The position numbers and the translations under genes were made by a program. From assembly GCF_932526225.1 (NCBI RefSeq), contig NC_064044.1, positions 10,463,406 through 10,527,405 of the forward strand: DNA of 64,000 nucleotides. The letters are read 5' to 3'. The stretch is from Nematostella vectensis. Taxonomy: Eukaryota > Cnidaria > Anthozoa > Actiniaria > Edwardsiidae. This document shows, piece by piece, positions 11,121 to 33,500 of this stretch (position 1 is the stretch's first letter; each line of letters opens with the position of its first letter). The notes beneath the pieces were generated by a model that was not told the DNA's origin, searched no databases, and saw only the letters and a program-made list of their open reading frames with translations.

Positions 11121-13669
11121 GGCACTGCCTAAAAGCGGAGCCAGTATGATTTTTAGCATACACTTAAAGTAGAACCACCTCCCCTCCACTTTCATTATGC
11201 ATCATGTTCCATCATCCACAAAAAATGCAACCTATGTGAAACATATAAAGATTGCATGTTTTCCAAAACTGCAATTATTATTTAAAGTTGTGTCCTCCCA
11301 ATCCTCCTAGGGAATACCTAGAACAACAATGTTATTTAAGATTTTATTGACATTACAAAGGATATCATGAACTATAAAGGAAAACCGAAGGGGTTGATCT
11401 CCTAGTATAATAATAATACTTGATAGACAACTGATACAGCAAAATTATTAAAATAAATTGATACTTTGATTATCAGGTAAGTAGGTAATATTTATTATAA
11501 AAATGAGGATCAATTAAAAATCCTCCTAGAAGAATGGGTGCTATTTTGTTATCTTCAATATTAAAAACAATAAACAAATACATATCACATTCCTATACAT
11601 TAATAAGTATATCAGCAAATCACACTATCGTAGTGGATTTGACGTAAAAGTCCCTGCCTGTACTGTCCCAATTCCTTTTTTTTTTTTTAATTACCTTAAT
11701 TAATTTTCCAGGATAGGGATTTATAATTTTCTTTTTCTTGTGTAAGGTTTACAAAATGCAAATATTGGAAAAAATATCTTTATTAACCTTCTCTTTCTTG
11801 CTTTAGAATGTAACTTTGCTAAGTGTGGATCAAAACCACTCTTATTTATCAAAACAATTCTGACAACCGGTACCTTATTTTATTATAAAGTTAAGAACCA
11901 CATATAAGAACCTAGAATGATCCTGTTAGCCTAAAATTATCAAATTAGAGCATCTATTTAGCCTACAATTGTTAATTGTATTAATTTGCTTAATAAAATA
12001 TGAATTTACTGGCTTAAGATATGAAAATTGATTTCTAGATAGTTTTAAACATGATCTTAAGGGATCACATAGAAGACCTGTTTTTTATTATTAACTTATC
12101 TACATCAATTGCTTGACCATAACTCATTGTCATCATATATTTATAAAAAAGGCGAGAGACTATTTATGAACCTAAATAGCCTAAATGTCATTAAATGCAC
12201 ATTATACAAGAACCTGTCAGACTAACTTGCAAAAAAAAACTAAGTTTTACTTTTTAACGTTGATTCATTATTTAGAACAATATTTCTATTTGTAAAAAGT
12301 ATCTTACTTTTAAGTCCGTTAAATGTGTTTATTTTTGGTGACCTACATTAAATACCAATGCCTAATATGTACATCCTGCCCTGAGTCATGCCTCTGAGCC
12401 AGCAGCTTGTTTTCAGTGTCTCAGCTTGTTTTAAGAATCTCTGGCTTAGATTCAACTTTAAAAATTTGGAGAAAAGCATTTAAGAGAAAAATTAAAATTT
12501 CCTTACAAACAATACAAATATTATACTACAAAAACCTAATTCATAAAACCTAAAACTGTCTCAATAGTCTCAACTAAAATTTTCTACAATAATACCCATA
12601 GCATAAATGAATATATGAGGCTGAAAGAGCTTTAATAGGAAAACTGTAGAGGGAAAAAACTATAGCTTTCAAGCAAATTGCTCCTCTACAGAAAAGCTGT
12701 CTTGGCTTCCTTTGAAACCTAAATTTTACTTTGGGACCACTTTGGGGTACAATTATATAGATATGTGAGATATGAGAAAACAAATAGTTTTTAGGTTTTG
12801 TAAGAAACATTGAGGTACCCAGGGTTATTCAAAATATTGTCAGGTGGTATAAAAACAAGGCATATTTTTTTAGGTAATAACGGATCCACAAGGTCCTAGT
12901 AACTGCATGTGTAGCTTTTTTAGAATCAAACCAGAATTCCAGAATAGTCGATTTAAATTTCAAGTGTTTTTCAAATATATGTTGTTTTTCACAAATTATT
13001 AATAAATAGGGTTTTAGGAAAAAAGCTCTCAATTTATTTTAGCATTGTTCATCTTTGTGAGAATTTGACCAATCATTCATGGAAATGAATTAAAAATCAC
13101 TTTTGCTTTTATTTCTAGTATTTCATAGCTGTCAACTTGGACAGACGTCTTGTAAAAACGGGTGAAATTGAGTAAATATGTGAAGAAAAAAAACAAACAA
13201 AACAAGAGAGCCAATGCGGGTGAATACAGAGAATGTATGAACATTAAAAAAATTAGGCTTGTGATGAGGTCCACAATCTCGTGAATAGTTATTATTTTCC
13301 TATGATAGATGGTGAATGGCAGATTTTAGAGATCGAATTTGATTAATACAGCCTAGAATTTAAGTTTTAGTCGCTGAGGTAAGTACTTAATATATAAATT
13401 TGAAACAATAAAAAAGGCGTAAAAAGTTTGAAAACAAAACAACTCGGCTTATTTGCAGTCAGTTTTTGTGTTTTTTAGGTTAGAAATACTCTAGTGGCCG
13501 CCATATTGTTTTGCGCGCCCTAGAGACCTGGGCCGGGGCAGATCGCGGCTGGCTGGCTGGCTGGCAGCTTGTGCCAATGACGTCATTCACCACAAAGACT
13601 CAGTCGCCTAGTTATAGACTATTTCTCTATGCCTATGGGGCTCCGCGCGAGGCCGCTGGCTCCGCTATA
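11121..13669. mobile_element. X repeat, copy 1
   Basis: One end is GGCACTGCCTAAAAGCGGAG (11121) and the other is a GC-rich end containing GCCTATGGGGCTCCGCG near 13631-13650. The same pair of ends bounds 43425-45949 (the duplicate) and, in inverted orientation, 50422-53418. The inside is very AT-rich and has no recognisable protein. Near the GC-rich end are (GGCT)n repeats, a full CRE-like TGACGTCA at about 13578 and a minus-strand ATGGCGGCC start-like motif near 13500. It behaves as a dispersed element of unknown class. Confidence 0.6.
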
Positions 13670-14139
13670 AACCTTCTCAACCCTTCTATAAACGCATCTG
13701 TTTCTGGTGACTACGTCGATTCTATTGCATGGCTCTCTAAGTAATTGCGCGAATACGAACCCCTCATCCGTCACACAGCTCCCCCACTACGCTTCTAAAT
13801 TGAGAATCATCAGGCGTTAACCGGTATCCAGGCAAGTCTCCCTTGTACTGTCTTCATGATAGAGAGTTGGATTAACGACACTCGCAGAATATCTCTCATA
13901 GACAGACCTACGTCTTTGTCTCCAATGTTAGATTAGGGTTATTCCATCCATTTAGTTTCAGCTTGGTCATTGTTGCTAGCTGTTGGTTATCGTACTCATA
14001 CAGCATTGACCGGGTTGCCATGGATTAATGTATTTAGGTTGAACAATTTCTAGCATTTTAGATGTTTGAAATTGGTTTTACAGAGGAGCATGTCCTCGGA
14101 CTCCCTATATACAATGCTCTTTAAATAGCTGGATGTTCT
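13670..14139 (+). other. Upstream region of the PAN-EGF-pentraxin gene
   Basis: This is single-copy-looking sequence between the X repeat and the candidate TATA box, conserved with a few substitutions in the second copy (45950-46419). No coding sequence is recognised. It presumably holds proximal regulatory sequence for gene 1. Confidence 0.4.
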
Positions 14140-14148
14140 TATAAAAAG
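14140..14148 (+). promoter_or_regulatory. Candidate TATA box of gene 1
   Basis: TATAAAAAG lies 145 bp before the 5'-UTR splice donor and about 250 bp before the ATG. This would place transcription initiation near 14170. The element is unchanged in the duplicate (46420-46428). It is a sequence-only prediction. Confidence 0.45.
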
Positions 14149-14293
14149 GTTCTCATTAAATAAAAGCGTGTACTGGATTTATTCTTCCGAGCAAAATGTT
14201 TGTGCCTTTGCGACTGCGTGACTGCGTTCTGCACACAATTCTTATCAACATGAGCAGTTTATTGTAGGATTATCCGTCTTGACCACAAAAATA

Positions 14294-14386
14294 GTAAGTT
14301 AAAATCTATGCTATGTCTGGTGGTTTAATATCATCAAATCATTGTTTTATGCCATTCTTCTAAAAGACTATACGATTCTTTTACAG
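14294..14386 (+). other. Predicted 93-bp 5'-UTR intron of gene 1
   Basis: A GTAAGT donor at 14294 pairs with a TTCTTTTACAG acceptor ending at 14386, four bases before the start codon. A leader exon from about 14170 to 14293 would precede it. The same intron is present in the second copy at 46574-46666. Confidence 0.6.
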
Positions 14387-14390
14387 CAAA

Positions 14391-24904
<10,514 letters not shown>

Positions 24905-25069
24905 ACGTCAAAACGGTTTAATTGACAATGCACTGTTCTCAATACGAAAAATGGGCGTTCACGATTTCCTCCTCTAGGAACCAAACATTTGATTATCTGA
25001 CGTCAAATGACGAAAGACAGCTTGCCTAAGGCAAGTCCCTTTTATAGTGCGAGTTCGTGTTTAAAGTTA

Positions 25070-25315
25070 TGCCTATTGCACACCAGTGACATAACAACAT
25101 AGGCGCGCGCACTCTTTTAAGCCCGACATAACGACATGGACATTATGACATAAAAGAAAAAACAAGTTTTTTTTCTTATGTCGTTAGTTTCGTGTCGTTA
25201 TGTTGGGCTTTTGGCAAAATGTCGAACCATTCACACTAGAACATATGAACATAAGGGTGCACGCGCCTATGTCATTATGTCATTATGTCATTATGTCACT
25301 AGTGTGCACCAGGCA
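25070..25315. mobile_element. 246-bp MITE, Harbinger-like, copy 2
   Basis: This belongs to the same family as 20948-21186, in opposite internal orientation. TTA flanks it at 25067-25069 and 25316-25318. The right end carries GTCACTAGTGTGCACCAGGCA. It starts about 165 bp after the gene 1 stop codon and so may lie in the 3' UTR. Confidence 0.82.
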
Positions 25316-25509
25316 TTAGTTGATCCGACTTGCGTGACAATGTTGTTTAAATTTTGCTTTGAATACTTTTATGACTTTAAGATTGCATTGTTTTATTTAT
25401 TAACTAGAATCCAGGCATTTTATCGTAACATGTTTTGATTTTCACCATAATTCAAGCCGATTTATTTCATAACAGAAAGGAACATCTCATTTGCATGGGA
25501 TTCATAGCC

Positions 25510-25610
25510 TACGTAACCAAGTGTCACGCAAGTCACGTGTAACGCAAGCCACGTGTCATGGAAGTCATGTGCCACGCAAATCATTTGTCACGCAAGTCAG
25601 GTCGACGGGC
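25510..25610. repeat. ~18-bp minisatellite with CACGTG motifs
   Basis: About five imperfect units of GTCACGCAAGTCACGTGT-like sequence lie here. Several contain the palindromic E-box CACGTG. No gene is associated other than the upstream gene 1. Confidence 0.7.
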
Positions 25611-25912
25611 TTTAAGGAGAGGGGGAGGCTTTAAGGACAAACAACCTAGAATGCCGAATACATGTAAATTATGTGCATGCTTCGAATTATGTCTTATTTC
25701 GTGCTGTAGAAAGGGAATCAACTCATCATCGAATGACATGGATGCATGCGATAAATGAAGGATTTGTAAAAAAAAAAGGTGTTGGAATGACGACACGTGG
25801 GTTGTATTTGACGCTTTATGTTGTATTTTTTATTATAATTGCCAATACTAGCACAGAAACGCATGAAGATATTAAAACTCCCCAAACTCAACACGATGTG
25901 CTCGTTTTTTTT

Positions 25913-25963
25913 GTAGCGAAGCCAGCGCGGCCGCGCGCGGAGCCCCATAGGCATAGAAATATA
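25913..25963. repeat. Solo GC-rich end of the X family
   Basis: AGCGAAGCCAGCGCGGCCGC is followed by GGAGCCCCATAGGCATAGAA. This matches the GC-rich termini of the X repeats near 13640, 45920 and 50450. The other end of the element is not seen nearby. Confidence 0.65.
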
Positions 25964-26597
25964 CTTTGGTACCTATTAAGTTAATTCGTTTTTGTTTTCT
26001 TGTCTCTTTTATACCAAGCTGTTATTAGATAAAAGGTTGACTAGGTACATGACATAATATAGCTGGTATAGCTATGAAATGCAAGGATATCTTTATAGCT
26101 GAGGTATAGATATGAAATGACAAGGATATCTTTTTTTCCTCAGGTAAATAGAGCAAGAAATTAAGCCAGATTCATTATGTAGGCTAGCTGAAAGCAAATG
26201 TAAATTAATGTTTTTCATATTCTTTTATTGTTTAGTATAATTATATTCAATCAACCCGCATTCCTTTCCTATAGCCAACATAATATTCTCTTGCGGTGTT
26301 GATAATTCCCCTAAAATCTGAATGAATAAAAGCCTTAACTGTCAACAAAATTATTGACAGACAGACAGATTAGTTTATTGTTACCATTTGAAGACTTTTA
26401 CATTAGTGTGAATCCAATATATTTAACATGATAAGCCATTCAAATTCTCAAAAATACATATATACAGACAAAAGAACATAGAGAAGATACAACCTTATTT
26501 TGTTGTATTTTCCCATAGTAAGAAGCAGCTGTATACCAATTTTGCAGCCATCCCTGCTATAGTAGCTCTAGGATTTATTATTAGATTAAAACTTCAT

Positions 26598-26837
26598 ATT
26601 GTGTAGTTCCAGAAAATATCCATACCCCCCTATTGAGGGGGTCGGAGGTATGACCCCCACCCCTCTGGAATTTCCAACCCCCTTGAAAAAAATTAATACT
26701 GTAACTGTTAAGGAAAAGGGCATTTTATCTTCCCCCCCCTCTGGAAATTCCTGGGCGTTTGAGCCCCCACCCCCTCATAATTACCAATCCCCCCAATGGG
26801 GGGGGGGGGGGGTATGGATATTTTCTGGAACTACACA
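26598..26837. mobile_element. 240-bp MITE with C/G-run subterminals
   Basis: The termini TGTGTAGTTCCAGAAAATAT and their reverse complement match over about 30 bp, running into C6 and G15 tracts. The flanks TTCATAT and TTCACAT suggest a 7-8 bp target duplication, as in hAT elements. The interior is palindromic and non-coding. Confidence 0.85.
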
Positions 26838-27317
26838 TTCACATTCTGATTTCTAATGCTTGAAGACCAGAGGTCCTAAAAGTTACTTACTGTTATTGCA
26901 AATGAACCAGTAAACTGATTGTATTATTCTCATGTGCATTGATTTGCATAGGTAACAACACATTGCTGGCATGAACTGTCATCAGCAAATGTAGATAGTC
27001 TTAGTGTGTGTGTGTTTATGTCCTGACCTACTGCACATTGTACCTATTTTTCTGGTATCTGTCCTCGTTTTCCCTTAACTTTTTTCAGGTGCCAGTAGTC
27101 TTTTAAATATTTATTCTATATCTTTAAACAAAAAAATGCATGTAAGCTTAGGGGTAGATAAAAGGATGTTTTTTTTTTTCTTGTAAATTGTTCTATGCAT
27201 TTGTTCAATGGCTTGGCCCTATTCATGGCTGATTAGCTTTTACTTATTCATGAGCATGGTTCAAGAGAGCTACTCATATGTAGTCATGACAGAGGGGAAA
27301 GGGGTTGGAATATTGTA

Positions 27318-27550
27318 TTTCAAAATTATATTGGATGTTTGCTAGAGATGAAATATGGATTAAGAGAAAAAGGATTTCATTTATCAAAAATTTGTTTTTA
27401 GTATATACTGAGTTAATTGGTAAACTGTATGAAAAGGATTTCAAAATATATGGATGTTTGCTAGAGATGAAAGATGGATAAGAGAAAAAGGATTTCATTT
27501 ATCAAAAATTCGTTTTTAGTATCTAATGAGTTAATTGGTAAAAATGTATA
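27318..27550. repeat. Two-copy ~123-bp tandem repeat
   Basis: Two adjacent units share GGATGTTTGCTAGAGATGAA and AAAAAGGATTTCATTTATCA with small differences. They lie in AT-rich intergenic DNA between gene 1 and the second duplication copy. Confidence 0.8.
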
Positions 27551-27724
27551 AAAAGGATTAGGAATTGAGGATCAGGTATAGTTTGAAAGTTTTCAACCTT
27601 GGTGTTATGGGGTATGTAATTTTGGGCTCTCTAGTTTGATTATAGATTTGGGCCCTTCAGTGTGATTATAGATTTGTAACGAGTGCAAAAAAGAATATAA
27701 AGTTGTCTATAATATCCCACTCTT

Positions 27725-28090
27725 TGTAAATCTATAGTCATACTACTTTATCTATTACCTGCTAGCAACCAGCCAACCAGCTATACTACTTCGTCTATTA
27801 CCAGCCAGCAACCCGACAACCAACCATAATACTTCGTCTATTACCAAGTGCAACCAGCCACCCATAGCACACCTCGGCCCATACCACTATAGCCTAACAT
27901 TCCCCCTTGCTTAAATACCTTAAATTATCCACTATCTGCTATAGTATTGACTGTGTAAACTCAGTCATGATTTTTTATTTCAGGATCCATGATTCCCTCC
28001 ACCCAAGGTCTTCTTAATCCATTATCCCTCCATCCATTATGCCCTCCATCCAAGGTTTTCTTTATCCATTATCCCTTCCATCCATGATTC
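27725..28090. repeat. Short degenerate tandem repeats
   Basis: About three ~50-bp units contain ACTTCGTCTATTACCAGCCA (27728-27870). They are followed after a gap by ~45-bp units containing CCATTATCCCTCCATCCA (27985-28090). No coding sequence is seen here. Confidence 0.65.
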
Positions 28091-28313
28091 TGTGCTGGTA
28101 ATGATTTTGATTATTCAAGCCAACCTCTTGGGACCATACCAAAAGTTCCTGAAATGACCAGGATCACCACCATTAAAAGTCCAACATTGCAAAGAGCATT
28201 GTGTTGCTCTTTTATTCACCTTTGTAATTTGGGGTGTAGCAAATTAAAATGACTTCCCTGTGGTTGTGTGGGGTGTCACCCGATAACGGAAGCAAAAAGT
28301 TTCCATTGTATGT

Positions 28314-29546
28314 CTAATCACATTCAATTAACCACTTCCAATTAACTGCTTGCCTTAGACCATCGGAAGCAGGATGATAAGAAGCAGTGGTTTTGTGTAT
28401 ATCATTTTGTCTAATAAAGATTAAAAACTCGATAGTACTGCCCGTGGTGGTACTTGCCATTATGTGAGATTCAATCCCTTTGGTAGTATCTTTCACATGA
28501 AAGGCCCACAGTAATCTATGTGGTTTCTCACCCAGGGCTTGTGCGACCACTCCCGGGGTGGTAGGGGGCTGATGCGAGAGCTTTCTGCTTGATCTGGCTT
28601 TTCACCATGGACTCTCTTTGTCGATAGAGGGCAACCAGACATCGCTGGCGCCTTCATGCGACGTTTTACACGATGTGTTTCATGAGACTCTTGGTAGGGG
28701 CTGGGAGGATGGGATTTTTAGCTCCTCGTAGTATGCAGCCATCTTGAACAATTTAGCTCTTCTTACCTTGATTTGTACACTGAAGGTATTCAGTGTTTTT
28801 AAGCTTATTGATCACCCGCGCACTTAAGTATGCGGCCATCTTGAACACTTCGCTCTTCTTACCTTGGTTTGTACACTTCAGGACTTCAGTGTCTTTAAGC
28901 TTGTTGACCACCCGCGCTCGCAGCAAATACTCATTACCATTTGTAAGGACCGGGTCTTCATGTGTCCAGTACGAACCTCAGCTTTGGTAACAGGCGAAGC
29001 ATCGACTTCGTCCAGCAGAAACACGATTTCTTCTGCAGACACCTTGGTAAGCACGGGTAGAAGAGCCGGCTTAATGTGCCAGAATTACCATGGCTACTAC
29101 CTGACTTGTATACGATGTCATATCCATAACCGCGTAAGGTCACTGGCCAACTAAGTACACTTGATAATGCAGTGCGCGGTACTTTTTTTTTTGCTAAAAA
29201 AAGTCAGTATAGTGAGTGAGGTGACATCTATTTAGGTACTTATGGACCTTCTTTAAGACGAACATCACACTTGAGTTTGTACGCAGCTCTTACAAGCTGC
29301 AATTTGATTGGGCAAATGAACAATATCCGCACCTCGACACAAAGAACGAGAAGAATAGAGACAAAAGAACTCCTTTGTAGAACAAAGATAATAGGAGACA
29401 AAACAGCTGCGTACTTACTCCTTGAGTCTTCTTTATCTAGCTGTAAATACTTCATTACAGCTGGGTTTAGGGTCCTGGAAAAAAAAGCAATGACCCGGTC
29501 ACTCCCATCATCCATGCGATATGATAGCACAGCCTCAACTTCTTAG
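28314..29546 (-). mobile_element. Ty3/gypsy pol fragment (RNase H to integrase), right copy
   Basis: The RNase H part (29530-29200) matches the left copy and carries the same 136-bp insertion at 29279-29414. A GYGYDIVYKSG end follows (about 29130). Farther along the minus strand an integrase core remnant contains a frame-split piece around the first catalytic Asp, then EFLIFIRQNDIHKTTASYHP near 28420-28360, the region before the catalytic Glu. The middle of the core is deleted. All frames are broken. Only this copy shows the integrase part, because the left copy is cut by the window edge. Confidence 0.8.
28723..28920. repeat. ~103-bp repeat, two adjacent copies
   Basis: Two copies of a stretch with GCAGCCATCTTGAACA and TTTGTACACT start at about 28723 and 28826. 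A third relative begins the window at position 1. They belong to the gypsy-related fragment and mark the approximate left edge of the homology visible between the two large copies. Confidence 0.65.
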
Positions 29547-29867
29547 TTGTCAAAACAGCACGGGACACGCGCGTCTAATTTTTCGCGCGTTTTCGCTCTT
29601 CCAACTCGCGGCCGACACAGAGAATATATTGTTGGCCGTGTTTTGCATCATTTTTAAAATCAAGAAAGAAAATCGATACACTTTTTAATAATATAAAGAG
29701 GTTGAAACGATTGACGAAAGAGGACAAACGATGGTTTTGAAAAAACAAGGTAAGTAGGACTTTAATTTCATTAGCTTTTCGTCGGAGCTGGTCTGAAAAC
29801 TACTCCTTGTGTTGATATTTTTCTAGACCTCAAGTAAGCTAATTTTTATGAACTTCAAACATTTAAA

Positions 29868-30331
29868 GCCATGAGGGGATGCTTTACCGACCTACCTCAG
29901 TAGTAATTCAGCTAGGTAATCATCCTTTATCCCATAAAAAAGGATAGAAAAAGCATGTGTTAATAGTGTCCGATTGATTGTCCGTTTTCTCAATCAAAAA
30001 GAATTTTGTTTCTTCTTTGCTTTAAAATGTGAAAATGATATACAAAATGATATAAGCTACTATTTAGCGGAACGATCTTTGTTCTGTTTTGAAACAGTTT
30101 AACTGTTCAATCCCCCACCCCTTGCCACATCTCCCATGATGTTTGCAAATATCAACATCTAGCTGTACTCTCATATTAGCCCCACATATTAAATGGGTAT
30201 ATAGCATGTACCTTTTTTCGTCTCATGCAATTGATTCACAAATGGTATGAATGTTGAAGAAAATAAAAAAGCACACATTTTCTGTAAGAATCTATCATTT
30301 AATTTCAATTCTTCGATTATACTTTCTGAAA
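29868..30331. other. 464-bp block present only in the right copy
   Basis: The left copy passes directly from ATTTAAA to CCCAAAATTC at about 979-980. The right copy carries 464 bp at that point. No inverted ends or target duplication are obvious, so this could be a deletion on the left rather than an insertion here. Confidence 0.75.
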
Positions 30332-30576
30332 CACCCAAAATTCTTTTCCAGATTAAGCAAAAAAAATATGGCTCAAATTGAATGTATGCTGGCTTCGCCT
30401 TCAGGCAGTGCCAAAATCTATATGTTATCTTTAATTAAACAATTCTTCCAATTCTGCTGTTTTTTAGGGGATTTCAAACAATGAATCATCCTATTACAAT
30501 ATGGATGTGCTCGATGGCAGTTTCTTAAGGACTGCAACAAAATCGAAAAGTTTAACACTTATTTTCAAACATTAGC

Positions 30577-33500
30577 TAGCCGACTAGTTCCAATCGAAGG
30601 TGAAATAGGGGGTACCTAAACGATTTCATACGTGGATGAGTAACTTGAGTTGCACAATCTATCCGGATTATTGTCCGAATAATTTGGTGTGTTTGCGTTT
30701 ATTCGTTAAGGTGGTATTAATTGCCTTTATTAGGAAGATCGTTGACACATCAGGTAAGTTATCGTTTTACAGAAATGGATTGCAACCCGATTTCGAATCG
30801 ATAGGATACCACTATTCGCGAAACATATTTTTAAAGTAAGTTTGCTAATTTTTCATCAGATTCTATTGCTTTATAAGGAAATCCCAATTCTCAAAGTTCT
30901 TTTCGCGTAAGTATAAAATTAGCGTAAATTTACTAAGAAGTTATGAACACATCCCCAATAACAACTTTCGGGATGCTAGATAAACACGACTTGCTTTTGA
31001 GTAAATTTAGTTTTGAAAAAAGTGAATAGGTGGCCTTTGCAGGCAAAAAAGCTTTTTGAACAAACAAGCAAACACAAATGTGTGATAATTCAAGCATTTC
31101 AGATTCTCCTAGCACAACTAAACAAGTGCTTTTTGAAGTATCCATACAGAAACCTCAGTTTTATTGCAGAAGAGTTTGAGGCATTTTACTAATTATATTT
31201 ATGGCATTGTGATCAGAATATGGTCAATTGCTCACGGATGTGACAAAAAATTCCATTTGTAAGTCATCTATAATCCATCCCTTTCGCGAAAAAGGAAACA
31301 TAAAAGTTAGTGATTGAGTAAAATTTCAGGTCAATTCTCGATTGACTTAAAAAGACATCAACTTCTAGAAAAAAGCGAAAACGGAAAGATAACAACATTA
31401 ATGTATTCGTAGCAGTAAATGTGCCTTGACAGTCTGGTAAATCCTATTTGGACAATAACATTTTGATCAATAAAAGCTTTATTTTTAAATCTAGAATTGC
31501 GTGGTTGACGAGCTCCTAAGAAAGATGGGCGCGATTAGTGCTTCATCGGAAAAGCGAAATAGCGGGTAGTTAACAAAATTCTGCAATTCCAATAAACAAA
31601 TCTAGCCGTTTACTTCCAACTGAAGTTGAAGTAGGGGGTACCTAAGCGATTTCATCTGTGGATGAGTTACTTGAATAGCACAATCCATCCGAATTATTGT
31701 GCGAACCTTGATTTTGTTTGTAATTGCGTTTCCAACCTCACGAGGCGATGTCCAAATCCAACTGAGCAATGATTGAAATTCATTGTATCCCATTCCCAGA
31801 TGGTGACGATCACCTCTTCTCCCGATATGGGGAAGTCATTTTATGCTATATTGGTCGAAATAAGGGATGTTGAAAAACAGTGCACACTTCGGAATAAAAA
31901 ATAATTCACAGTGCTTAGTTTAAAATAAGGTACAGTTGTCTACACGAAACAATCCGATAAATCAAATCTAAAAAAGTTGTAGCAGAGTGCAAAATTTGGT
32001 GTGTTTGCGTTACTCGGCAAGGTGGTATTAATTGCCTCTATTAGGAAAACGTTATTGGTCTTCGGTATTAATGAAATGAAATCCTTGTCTATTTGCTCAT
32101 TCGCAGTGAACGTTAGATTCAACAGTCAGAGGCGAAAATTGAGCAGGAAAGATCGTTGGCACATTAGGTAAGTAACTGTTTTACAGAAATGGATTGCAAC
32201 CCGATATCGGATCGATAGGCTACCTCTATTCGCGAAACTTGTTTTTAAAGTTAGTTTGCTAATTTTTCATCAGATTCTATTGCTTTACAAGGGAATCTCA
32301 ATTCTCAAAGTTCTTTTCGCGTAAGTACAAAATTAGCGTAAATTTACTAAGAAGTTATGACCACAGCCCCGAATAACAACTTTCGGGCTGCTAGATAAAC
32401 ACACGTTGCTTTTGAGTAAATTTAGTTTTGAAAATAGTGAATAGGTGGCCTTTGCAGGCAAAAAAAGCTTTTTGAACAAAGAAGCAAACGAAAATGTGTG
32501 ATAATTCAAGCATTTCAGATTCTCCTAGCACAACTAAACAAGTGCTTTTTTAAGTATCCATACAGATACCTCATTTTTATTGCAGAAGAGTTTGAGGCAT
32601 TCTACGAATTATATCATTTATTGCAATGTGATAAGAGTATTGTCAATTGCTCACGGATGTGACAAAAAAATCCCTATTGGTAAGTAATCTATAATCCATC
32701 CCTTTCGCGAAAAAGGAAAACAAAAAAGTTAGTGATTGAGTAAAATTTCAGGTCAATTCTCGATTGACTTAAAAGATCAACTACCAAAAAAAGCGAAAAC
32801 GAAAAGATAACAACATTAATGTATTTGTAGCAGTAAATATGCCTTGACAGTCTGGAAAATCCTATTTGGACAATAACATTTTGATCGATAAAAGCTTTAT
32901 TTTTTAATCTGGAATTGCGTTGTTGACGAGTTCCTAAGAAAGATTGGCGCGATTAGTGCTTCATCGGAAAAGCGAAAAAGCGGGTAGTTAACAAAATTCT
33001 GCAATTCCAATAAACAAATCTAGCCGTTTAGTTCCAACTGAAGTTGAAGTAGGGGGTACCTAGACGATTTCATCTGTGGATGAGTTACTTGAGTTGGACA
33101 ATCCATCCGAATTATTGTGCGAACCTTGTTTGTAATTGCGTTTCCAACCTGACGAGGCGATGTCCAAATCCAACTGAGCAACGATTGAAATTCATTGTAT
33201 CCCATTTCCAGATGGTGAAGATCACCTCTTCTCCCGATATGGGGAATTCATTTTATGCTATATTGGTCGAAATAAGGGATGTTGAAAAACAGTGCACACT
33301 TCGGAATAAAAAATAATTCACAGTGCTTAGTTTAAAATAAGGTACAGTTGTCTACACGAAACAATCCGATAAATCAAATGTATCTAAGTTATAGAAGACT
33401 GCAAAATGTGGTGTGTTTGCGTTTATTCGTCAAGGTGGTATTAATTGCCTCTATTAGGAAAACGTCATTGGTCTTCGGTATTAATGAAATGAAATCCTTG

